64,000 nt of DNA from Streptomyces bacillaris. Lineage in GTDB: Bacteria; Actinomycetota; Actinomycetes; Streptomycetales; Streptomycetaceae. Location: assembly GCF_003268675.1 (NCBI RefSeq), contig NZ_CP029378.1:1364001-1428000 (forward strand). Direction: 5' to 3'. Below the pieces are notes generated by a model. The model worked only from the letters and a program-made list of their open reading frames with translations. It searched no databases and was not told where the DNA came from. Both the position numbers and the translations under genes were made by a program. Position 1 is the stretch's first letter. Each line of letters starts with the position of its first letter. Below, piece by piece: positions 37,002-44,449 of this stretch.

Positions 37002-37560
37002 ATCCTCCCCGCGGCGGAGTCGGGAGCCCTGCGAGGGCGGTGGCCCGTATGCGTGCCGTGAACCGGGTGTGGGCGGGCCGAGGACAGGGGGTCGTCTCGG
37101 GGTGGCGCCGGGTTTCACCGCTCCGGTTCGCACTCGCAGGGGACGACGGCGAAGTCCTTCAACACGACCCACCCCGGTTTGGGCTGCGCCAACGGGCCCG
37201 TCGTCCCCGGCCCGGCCAAGACGCCTGCTCGCGGTCCGTGCGCCCTTGCTGCCGGTCCACCGCCACCAGCGACCGAAGAGTCGTCGTCGATCATCAGGAC
37301 CCCCCACAATCCCGCAAGGCATCGGCCGAGCGCCGGTCACTCGACATCCAGGCTCCCCACCCTCGCTGAAAGCGAGGCCGTTCGATGGCCCGTACACCCG
37401 TACCGAGCTGAAAGTCACCCGTCAGCGGTGGAGTCCCCTGGGACTTTTCCGGGACTTCCGGCCCCATCAAGCGGCACGAGCAGGAAACAGCCGAAAGGTC
37501 ATGCGCGCAGCTCAGCGAACAAACGTCACTCATCGCGGCAGGTCACCGCGTTCACTGGTC
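37002..37560. other. Gene-poor stretch before the third repeat copy
   Basis: About 560 bases. A minus-strand frame (37115-37309, MWGVLMIDDDSSVAGGG...LKDFAVVPCECEPER) is open but has no family resemblance. A plus frame ends in FRDI-stop at repeat copy 3. No gene is supported; it looks like mobile-element margin. Confidence 0.4.
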
Positions 37561-37577
37561 TCTTCCGGGACATCTGA
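37561..37577 (+). repeat. Direct-repeat copy 3 (putative att core)
   Basis: TCTTCCGGGACATCTGA, identical over 17 bases to the 3' end of the murA-like gene at 15996-16012. Together the two copies bracket 21.6 kb. The ~100 bases to its right resemble those after copy 2. Confidence 0.65.
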
Positions 37578-37599
37578 TCCGACGAGGTCGCCGCACCCC

Positions 37600-37930
37600 G
37601 TCCTGACCTGCTGTTCAGCGGGGCGGGAGGGGGTGCGGAGGCACCTCCCTGGGATTCGGTTCTGCGGTCGGCCACAGAGCACGCTCCGCAGACTCCCGGG
37701 GGGCTGCGCGCCCACGGCCGCCGGCGGGGGGGCTTCCCCGGCGTCCCGGCCGAAGTCCGCTCGTTCCGGGGCGACGTGACCGGCACCGGCGCGCACCGCT
37801 CCATGTGCTGCCGGACGTGAACGGGATTCGAGTCCGGGCGCTTCTTCGGCCATCGGCCGGACCGAGCAGGGGTGACGGTGGGACAGATGCTTTGCGTCGC
37901 GTCCGATCCGCGTGACGTCCACAGGCCATG
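37600..37930 (-). pseudogene. Tyrosine recombinase remnant, strongly decayed
   Basis: The minus strand contains VRQHMERCAPVPVTSP, matching ARALQQHTEQCAPIPVT of the integrase remnant at 19235-19920. The following sequence then resembles the region just 3' of that integrase. The catalytic C-terminal half is therefore deleted. Only the homologous middle and the 3' flank survive. Confidence 0.5.
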
Positions 37931-37956
37931 CGGGCCCCGGCACGGCCCGATCGGGC

Positions 37957-40059
37957 TCAATCGTCCGACGGCATGAGCGTTCCGTCGATCAGAGCCCTCG
38001 TCAGGGCTCGAGTGAGCTCGTGTCCGGCCTCGGCGGTACGGGTCAGCTCCGCGTCCCATCGGGCGAGGCGGCGTAGCTCGGCGCTGCGTCGGCGTTGCAC
38101 GTCGATCGGCAGGAGGGGCAGACGGAGGCGTTTCACGTCGATGCGCAGGGCGCCGCTCACGGTGGCGGACCTGCGGGCGGCCTTCGTGGCGTTCTCGGGG
38201 CGGGTGAGGGCACCCGCCACGAACCACGGGTCGAGGAGGTTGGGATCGACACGTACCACGTGCACACCGGGTCCCAGTCGGACCCCGACCTGCTCGTCCG
38301 TCGCGACCCGGGCCACCAGCGTTTTGGCGATCGCCGGGACGAGGATGTCGTGAGCCTGTACCCGAGCAGTCGGTTCGTCGTCCGGAACGATGGGCACCGA
38401 CCCGCTGGCGGGTCGGCCCGTAATGACGTCCTGGCTGGTGAGGGCCGGCTCCTGCCGCTCCGGAACCGGGACGTCGAGGTGCGCGGTACGGACCGAGTAG
38501 CGGTGCAGGCTGAGCGCTCCGGTGCGGGAGAGTTCCCCCAGTGTCGCAGTGGATACGTCGGATGACGCGGGTTGTGAGACGCGGGTCAGCCGTGGCATGC
38601 CATCCCGAAGGGCGTCGAGCCCGGCCTCGATGTCAGCGGGCAGTTCCAGCAGGGCCTCAGGCGTGTGTCGCGCGCTGTCCCGGTGCGGCACGTGACGTCG
38701 CGGGGTGAGGTCGATGTCCTCGTCGAGCAGTTCAGAGAGCGGCACATGTCTGGCAAAGGCGGAGTAGGAGGCCGAAATGCCGCGTCCGGACCTGTGGTTC
38801 AGCCAGAGTGCGGCGACTTGACCGCACAGTGCCTCGAAGTGCTCCCTTGAAGATGTGCGCTGGTTCAGGGGCGCGGCCTCGCCGTTCACGAGCAGCACGC
38901 CCCCATCCGGGGTGCCGACCGGCTCAGGACGTTGAAGCGCCCATAGGTGTACGCCGTTGCTGCCCCCCACGGTTGCCGTCGGTGGCAGTGCAACGACCGC
39001 TCGAAGCGCGCCGCGCCGGACCAGCTCGCTGCGGATACGGCGTCCCGCCGGACGCCCGGCTACTGCCGGTGGCATGAGCAGGGCAGCCCGGCCGCCGGGC
39101 TTCAGATGGGCCAACGCGTTCTGCACCCACGCCAGTTCGGGCTCGGTGCGCGGAGGCAGACCTCCGTATACCCAACGTGGATCGAAGGCGAGCCGGTCGT
39201 GACTCCAGCCCTGGAGACCGTGCGGAGGGCTGCCGACGACAGCATCGACGCTCTCATCGGTGAAAGCGTCCGCAAGGAGCGGATCGGCGACACACAGGCG
39301 CAGTTCGGCGTCGTCCCGGCCGCCTCCGGCCTGCTGTCGAAGGAGCAGCAGACGCAGGAGCGCAATGCGAACGTGTTCGGGGCGGGAGTCCTGCCCCAGG
39401 ATGCGTGGCGGCGCGCCGGTGGGGGTCGGCTCCTCGAGGGCAGGACGCAGGAACGTACCGGTACCGCAGGCAATATCGAGAACTGCGGTCGCGGGGCCCG
39501 CAAAGTCCAGCATCAGACTGGCCACGGCAGCAGGGGTGTCGGTGAGTCCCACCGTGCCCCTGGTCGTCGCATACCGCGAGTGGAGATGCTCGAAGACTCC
39601 GACACGACCCTCCTGGCAGGCCATCGGGAGAACGGCGTCAAGGAGTTCGCACTGGGCAGGTGACCACACCTCCGGGAGCTCCGACAGCAGGACCTCGGCA
39701 TGCTGGGGAGAGGTGAACGCCCTTGCTTGATCCTTGAGCCGGCGTGGAGTGGGTACTTCACGGGGCGCTGTCAGGAGCATCAGCCCGACCAGAGCGACGG
39801 CCTCCGCGAGCCGCCCTGCTGCGCCGAACGTCTCGATGCGCCGGCCAAGACGGTCGAGAGGAGCAAGGGAGCGGAGCTTGCCCTGCCGGTCGAGCCACTG
39901 CTCGACCTCGTACAGGTCGAAGGCGGGGCTGGCGGATGTACCGGCGACCGGCCGGGGGAAATCCTGATGGCGCCTACGCCAGTTGCTCACCGCCGCCCTG
40001 CCCACACCCGCGATCCTGGCAATACCGGTGGCCGTCACCGTGCTCGGTTCTTCCGCCAC
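37957..40059 (-). CDS. HTH-containing N6-adenine DNA methylase with HsdS-like C-terminus
   Basis: A 700-aa protein. Residues ~8-60 form a DNA-binding HTH (TGIARIAGVGRAAVSNWRRRHQDFPRP, then FDLYEVEQWL). A methylase core follows: SAM motif VLDIACGTGTFLRPAL and LGQDSRPEHVRIALLRLLL. The catalytic NPP[FY] position reads SPPHG, so activity is uncertain. The last ~200 residues resemble a type I specificity/target-recognition module (VQAHDILVPAIAKTLVAR, PWFVAGALTRPENATKAA, LRLPLLPIDVQRR). GTG 40059 has GGGAGAG upstream. It follows the kinase gene on the same strand, at the edge of the pPIWI-RE island, and may act as self-marker or regulator. Confidence 0.85.
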   Translation of the reverse strand: MAEEPSTVTATGIARIAGVGRAAVSNWRRRHQDFPRPVAGTSASPAFDLYEVEQWLDRQGKLRSLAPLDRLGRRIETFGAAGRLAEAVALVGLMLLTAPREVPTPRRLKDQARAFTSPQHAEVLLSELPEVWSPAQCELLDAVLPMACQEGRVGVFEHLHSRYATTRGTVGLTDTPAAVASLMLDFAGPATAVLDIACGTGTFLRPALEEPTPTGAPPRILGQDSRPEHVRIALLRLLLLRQQAGGGRDDAELRLCVADPLLADAFTDESVDAVVGSPPHGLQGWSHDRLAFDPRWVYGGLPPRTEPELAWVQNALAHLKPGGRAALLMPPAVAGRPAGRRIRSELVRRGALRAVVALPPTATVGGSNGVHLWALQRPEPVGTPDGGVLLVNGEAAPLNQRTSSREHFEALCGQVAALWLNHRSGRGISASYSAFARHVPLSELLDEDIDLTPRRHVPHRDSARHTPEALLELPADIEAGLDALRDGMPRLTRVSQPASSDVSTATLGELSRTGALSLHRYSVRTAHLDVPVPERQEPALTSQDVITGRPASGSVPIVPDDEPTARVQAHDILVPAIAKTLVARVATDEQVGVRLGPGVHVVRVDPNLLDPWFVAGALTRPENATKAARRSATVSGALRIDVKRLRLPLLPIDVQRRRSAELRRLARWDAELTRTAEAGHELTRALTRALIDGTLMPSDD

Positions 40060-40180
40060 GCCTCTCTCCCTGCGTCCTGCTGCGCCCCTACGGGAAGACG
40101 CGAAGCGTACCTTCGTTCTATCCGTGCGTGTATGTCGTTCACGGAGTGTGGAGTCGCCTGTCCGGCTCGCCCGGCGCCGA

Positions 40181-41503
40181 TCAGTCCCGCGTAGCGTCTT
40201 CCTCGCACCCTTCGATACCTCCGTCGATCTCACGAACCTCGGAGCTCCCCTCGCCGAATGCGCGCACGGCATCGGAGCGCACGTCGTCGTAAGCGAGGCG
40301 GGCATCCTTCGACAGCCCCTCCTCGTGCAGCAGCCCGGCACGGTCGATGCGCAGCCGGACGACACCCGGCTCGATACGGCCGAAGCGACTTACGGCGTTC
40401 TTGAGGCACTGCTCGATCAGCTGGATGGCCCCGCGCAGATCGCCGTCCGCCGCAAGCTCGTCGGCTTCCGTGCGAACCCGTGTCAGGTCATTCCGCCTCA
40501 AGTCGGCCTGCCGTGCCTGGCGACGCGCCAACGCATCGAGCCCGGATCCACGCCGACGCCGCACGTACGGCGCCGACTTCTGCGGCTGGGGCGGCGGCGA
40601 GCACGGATGGGCCCAGGGCAACGTCGGGTCGAAATCGCCGAGTTCGGGGCAGCCGGGCAGCGGTAAGGCTGCCAGGTGAGGCCGAAGGGCCTCGTACAGG
40701 GCCCGCGCGTCCCGAGGCCTCAGATCCGGATCCTTGTGCAGCAGCTGGTCGATGACTTCGGCCAACCACACCGGCGTCTGCGGGCGCACGTCCGCGGTCC
40801 TGCGCGGCGCTTGGTCGATGTGGCAGCGAGCCATCGCGTGAGCCGTCGGCGCATCGAAGGGGAGTTCCCCGGTAACAAGTTCGAACACGACGCAGCCGGT
40901 GGAGTAGAGGTCGCTGCGCGGCTCGGTGAGTCCGGTGTCGGCCTGCTCGGGGGCCATGTAGGCCACCGTTCCCGGGACATGACCGGTGGCCGTCAGGCGC
41001 GTCGCGTGAGGGTCGGAGATGGCGACAACACCGAGATCCACCACCTTCAGCACGCCGCCCGGCGCGATCATGATGTTGGACGGCTTGAGGTCACGGTGGA
41101 CGAGGTCGGCATCGTGCAGCCAAGCGAGCGCGGTGGCGAGCTGGCCCAGGATCGCGGTGATCGCGGGGAACGTCAGCGGGTGGTGGCGGGTGACCAGTTG
41201 CGCCAGGGTGGGCCCCTCGATGAACTCCATGACGAGGTAGGGCTCTCCACCATGGCGGCCGAAGGCATGGACCTGCGGGAAATGCCGGGAGCGGCCGAGC
41301 CCGGCTGTCGTCCTGGCCTCGCGCTCGAATCGGTCTCGATAGCGCCCCTCCTCCCGTTCGACGATGTGAGGATAGAGGCGCTTGACCGCCACCTGCCGAT
41401 CGAGATTCAGGTCGTGCGCCAGGTTCACCTCACCCATCGCACCCCCACCGAGCCGCCGCACCAGGTGGTACTGCCCATCGATGGTGTCGTCCTGTGAACC
41501 CAC
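40181..41503 (-). CDS. Ser/Thr protein kinase with C-terminal helical (TPR-like) region
   Basis: A 440-aa soluble kinase. Hanks motifs: Gly loop GGGAMGEV (19-26), AVKRL Lys, HRDLKPSN catalytic loop, DLG in place of DFG, GTVAYMAPEQ activation segment, YSTGCVVFELVTGELPF. The kinase domain ends near residue 275. The tail (LRNDLTRVRTEADELAADGDLRGAIQLIEQCLKNAV...) is TPR-like. No transmembrane segment or PASTA domain, unlike housekeeping PknB. The start is GTG 41503 with a weak ribosome-binding site. It is divergent from the nuclease-helicase-pPIWI operon across ~106 bases, so it may sense a trigger and control the neighbouring effectors. Confidence 0.9.
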   Translation of the reverse strand: MGSQDDTIDGQYHLVRRLGGGAMGEVNLAHDLNLDRQVAVKRLYPHIVEREEGRYRDRFEREARTTAGLGRSRHFPQVHAFGRHGGEPYLVMEFIEGPTLAQLVTRHHPLTFPAITAILGQLATALAWLHDADLVHRDLKPSNIMIAPGGVLKVVDLGVVAISDPHATRLTATGHVPGTVAYMAPEQADTGLTEPRSDLYSTGCVVFELVTGELPFDAPTAHAMARCHIDQAPRRTADVRPQTPVWLAEVIDQLLHKDPDLRPRDARALYEALRPHLAALPLPGCPELGDFDPTLPWAHPCSPPPQPQKSAPYVRRRRGSGLDALARRQARQADLRRNDLTRVRTEADELAADGDLRGAIQLIEQCLKNAVSRFGRIEPGVVRLRIDRAGLLHEEGLSKDARLAYDDVRSDAVRAFGEGSSEVREIDGGIEGCEEDATRD

Positions 41504-41609
41504 CTGAGGTCCGTTCTCTGTAGGGAATTTGACGGTTCATCCGGTAGTGAATCATAGCAGCATGTAACATCCGGTGAATATTGTTCACAGGCCACGTGAG
41601 GGGGAGCGA
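41504..41609. promoter_or_regulatory. Divergent promoter region of the pPIWI-RE island
   Basis: The ~106 bases between the kinase and nuclease starts are AT-rich for this genome (GAATCATAGCAGCATGTAAC; GTGAATATTGTTCAC at 41572-41586). GTGAATATTGTTCAC has arms GTGAA/TTCAC around 5 bases and could be an operator. Both arms of the island probably start here. Confidence 0.55.
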
Positions 41610-43274
41610 GTGACTGTCTGGCCACTGCCTGAAGGAATTACCGGTGACCCCGGCTTGATCAGAGTGTTCGCCGGCGGCGCGAAGGAGAGGGAGGAGGACT
41701 GCCCCACCCTGCGGGCTGTCAAGGCCCGGCCCCGTCTTCAAGCCATGCACCGTACTCACTACAAACCGGCGGACTTCGAACCTTTCGCGCTCGCCACCGT
41801 CATGCGCAGACTCGACGTCCTGGAGTTCGGCCGGGTCCGGGAGGATCCGGCCAGGGTCCGCCCCTCACACCCGGGGCTGGAGCGCTACGCCGAGCATGCC
41901 GTGGACCAGTACCTGGCCGCGGTGAAATCCCTCGATCCGGGAGGGGAGTTGTTACCCGATCCCCAGTACTGGGTCAGACAGTCGAGGACGGCTGCCGACC
42001 CTCACGGCAACCGCACGGTGTACGAACTGAGGGTCTGGGGACGCTGTTACGCCAACCGCGAGCGGACGGTGTGCGAGCTGCGCCTGCTCCGGTTCGGGTC
42101 CGCACAGCCAGGGAAGCGCGGACCCGGTGAGCGGGATCCGGCGGAGATCGCCATGGCCGCGTACGTCGCCGCCTACGGCGGTCGCGCAGCGGAACCCACT
42201 CGATGGGGTGACGAGCACAGCGTGCGGGACGCCATCACCCCGCAGCGGGTCCGGGTGGTGGAGATCGGATGTCTGGACGGCTCGGTCGGGCCATTGTTCG
42301 ACGGGACGCCCGATGAAGCGGAGGCCGCGTACAGACGACTCGCCGCACCCCGTCTGCGGGCAACCGTCGACGCCGTGCACCGGCGCCCGGGGTCCGGATG
42401 CGTCACGTGCCGACTCACCGCCGGCTGCTCCGACCTGCCGCGCACGCCCGGCATCCTCGGCATCAAGGATTTCTCCCGGCCTCGCCGCACCCTGTCGGTC
42501 ACCGACCTGCGCCGGTACGCGAACTGCCCGGCTCAGGAACACCTGCGGCGCATCCATCTGCCGTACGACAAGGACATCGAGCACAACCACCACGTGGCAC
42601 GCGGGCACGCTGTACACGCCTGGCTCCAGCATCTGCACGCGCGAACACCCCAGCGTCCTTGCACCGTGGCTGACGCGCCGGCCGAGCGGACGGACTGGCG
42701 GGTCGACGACTGGCATCTGACCGGCGACGACGCCGAACTCGGAGCCCGCCTGATCGCCCGCCACGCAGCCGTGTGCCCACTGCGCCACGCCGATCCGGGA
42801 ACGACGCCGATCTCGGAGCGGCTTCTCACCTTCTACGACCCGGAAGCCGACGTCGTGCTCACCGCCAAGCCGGATCTCCTTTACCACAGCCGTGGTTCGG
42901 TGGTGTGGCGGGAGATCAAGAGCACCAGGTACCGCAGGCCTCTCGGCAACAAGGACGTCCTGGAGCAGTACCCACAGGCAGCGCTGGCCCTGGTGCTGCT
43001 GGCAGAGGGAATGCTGGGCGGCGACGTGCGCCACTCCCGCGTGGAGGTGGAGATCCTCCGGCCCTCAGGACCCGACCTGGAGCTCGTCTCACCCCGCCAG
43101 GCCGACCGAATTGCCACCGCACGGCAGGTGATCCGCGATCTCGCCGCCCCGTGGCACGGGGACCGTACGTCGAACCCGAGCCCTGGAAAGCATTGTGCTC
43201 GCTGCGAAGTGGCACGTTGGTGCCCCGCGGCGGACGCCCGCCCCGTCTCGTCCCCCTCCAGCGGACTTCACTGA
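41610..43274 (+). CDS. PD-(D/E)XK nuclease-superfamily protein, Cas4/AddB-like with Fe-S cysteines
   Basis: A 554-aa protein. The C-terminal ~260 residues carry the RecB-type nuclease set: His in GHAVHAWLQ (~331), Asp in TAKPDLLYH (~420), then E-x-K in WREIKSTRY (~434). A cysteine in RYANCPAQEHL and a C-terminal CxxC-x5-C (CARCEVARWC, ~530) fit the 4Fe-4S cluster of Cas4/AddB-type exonucleases. The N-terminal half is unrecognised but has a second CxxC pair (GCVTCRLTAGC). GTG 41610 is preferred over GTG 41574 because GAGGGGGAG lies 4 bases upstream. First gene of the rightward operon; the next starts 11 bases after its stop. Confidence 0.85.
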   Translation: MTVWPLPEGITGDPGLIRVFAGGAKEREEDCPTLRAVKARPRLQAMHRTHYKPADFEPFALATVMRRLDVLEFGRVREDPARVRPSHPGLERYAEHAVDQYLAAVKSLDPGGELLPDPQYWVRQSRTAADPHGNRTVYELRVWGRCYANRERTVCELRLLRFGSAQPGKRGPGERDPAEIAMAAYVAAYGGRAAEPTRWGDEHSVRDAITPQRVRVVEIGCLDGSVGPLFDGTPDEAEAAYRRLAAPRLRATVDAVHRRPGSGCVTCRLTAGCSDLPRTPGILGIKDFSRPRRTLSVTDLRRYANCPAQEHLRRIHLPYDKDIEHNHHVARGHAVHAWLQHLHARTPQRPCTVADAPAERTDWRVDDWHLTGDDAELGARLIARHAAVCPLRHADPGTTPISERLLTFYDPEADVVLTAKPDLLYHSRGSVVWREIKSTRYRRPLGNKDVLEQYPQAALALVLLAEGMLGGDVRHSRVEVEILRPSGPDLELVSPRQADRIATARQVIRDLAAPWHGDRTSNPSPGKHCARCEVARWCPAADARPVSSPSSGLH

Positions 43275-43285
43275 AACGGACCACC

Positions 43286-44449
43286 GTGCCGACCACCGAC
43301 TCCGCTCTCGCCCCGCACCAGGGGCTGACCCTGCTGCGCACCGTGGCGACCGCCGTCCTCGACCTGGACGCCCTGTCCGATCTCGGTGCCTTCACCCTCC
43401 CGTATCCGCCCGAGGCCCAACGGGCCCTCGACCGCACTGCTCTGGCCTGCCTCCTCCGCGGGGCCGACCCGCCCCTGAGCGTGAGCGACCTGCTCGTCTG
43501 GTGCCGACGAAGGCCGGTGACGGAGTGGCCGCTCGACCTTCCCGAGGATCTGGCAGGCCCGGAGGACCGGCTGATCGACGAGGACGCGTGCGTGCCCACG
43601 GACCTGTGCTACGAGTGGGCCGTCGACCGGCCCGACTCCGCGACCGAACAGATCGATCGCGCCCTGATCGGCCTGGCCATGGACCGCTGCCGCCTCGCGA
43701 ATGCCCCCGCCAGCTATGTCGCCTTCCGGCGTCTGCTCGTCGAACATCCGGTACTCACCCGGGACAGAGCCGGTGAGATCGCGCTCGAACCGGTCTTCAC
43801 CCCTCTGGACGGACTCCTGGAGCGGATCTACCTCCCGGCCCCCGTCGGATGGACGCGCGGCGGCCGGTTCACCTCGTGCCGGCGCTGCCGCACCCTGCTC
43901 GCGCCGATGCGCGACGACGGCTGGTGGTGCGAGAACGCGCGCTGCCGGCACAGGGGGGATGCCCTCGCAGGCCCCGCGTACGACGAGGCCGAGGGTGGTG
44001 GAGTGCTGCTGCTCACCAGGCCGCTGCGCCTGTTCGTCACGGCCCCCGGTGTCGCTGAACTCCGCCTTGAGCGGGCCCTCTCACGTCTTGGCCTCGTCCC
44101 TGAACTGTGGCCGAACTACGACGCGTACGACCTGAGGGTCACGCTGCCCGACGGACGGGTGTGGGCCGTAGACGTCAAGGACTGGGCGAACCCGGCGCTG
44201 CTCGGACGCAATGCCACGCCCCTGCCGATCGACCCACCGTACGACCAGGCGTTTCTTGTCGTTCCCTACCACCGGACAGCCCTGCGCCACGACTACGTGG
44301 CTGTCGTCCGCCGGTTCCTGACCACCGACGTGCGGAGTCGTACGACCGTACTCAGCCAACGGCAGTTCATGGCGAGGGTCCGGGCCGCGCTCTCCGACGC
44401 CCAGCCCCGACCCTTCAGCGGCAACCGACCGGAGGACGGCCATGCGTGA
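43286..44449 (+). CDS. pPIWI-RE-associated restriction-endonuclease-like protein with zinc ribbon
   Basis: A 387-aa protein. The N-terminal half is helical (LTLLRTVATAVLDLDAL; LPEDLAGPEDRLIDEDACV). Around 190-230 a zinc ribbon is visible (CRRCRTLLAPM, WWCENARCRHRG). The C-terminal domain has a restriction-endonuclease-like core: LRVTLPDGRVWAVDVKDW, a D-x-K pair after a beta hairpin. This architecture and the position between nuclease and DinG-like helicase match the REase component described for pPIWI-RE cassettes (Burroughs, Iyer and Aravind). GTG 43286 is the likely start; its end overlaps the helicase start by 8 bases. Confidence 0.78.
   Translation: MPTTDSALAPHQGLTLLRTVATAVLDLDALSDLGAFTLPYPPEAQRALDRTALACLLRGADPPLSVSDLLVWCRRRPVTEWPLDLPEDLAGPEDRLIDEDACVPTDLCYEWAVDRPDSATEQIDRALIGLAMDRCRLANAPASYVAFRRLLVEHPVLTRDRAGEIALEPVFTPLDGLLERIYLPAPVGWTRGGRFTSCRRCRTLLAPMRDDGWWCENARCRHRGDALAGPAYDEAEGGGVLLLTRPLRLFVTAPGVAELRLERALSRLGLVPELWPNYDAYDLRVTLPDGRVWAVDVKDWANPALLGRNATPLPIDPPYDQAFLVVPYHRTALRHDYVAVVRRFLTTDVRSRTTVLSQRQFMARVRAALSDAQPRPFSGNRPEDGHA

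Noticed and set aside
36894..37560. Several overlapping frames downstream of the ABC operon
   Set aside because: They are Pro/Arg/Ser-rich shadows without start signals or family resemblance.
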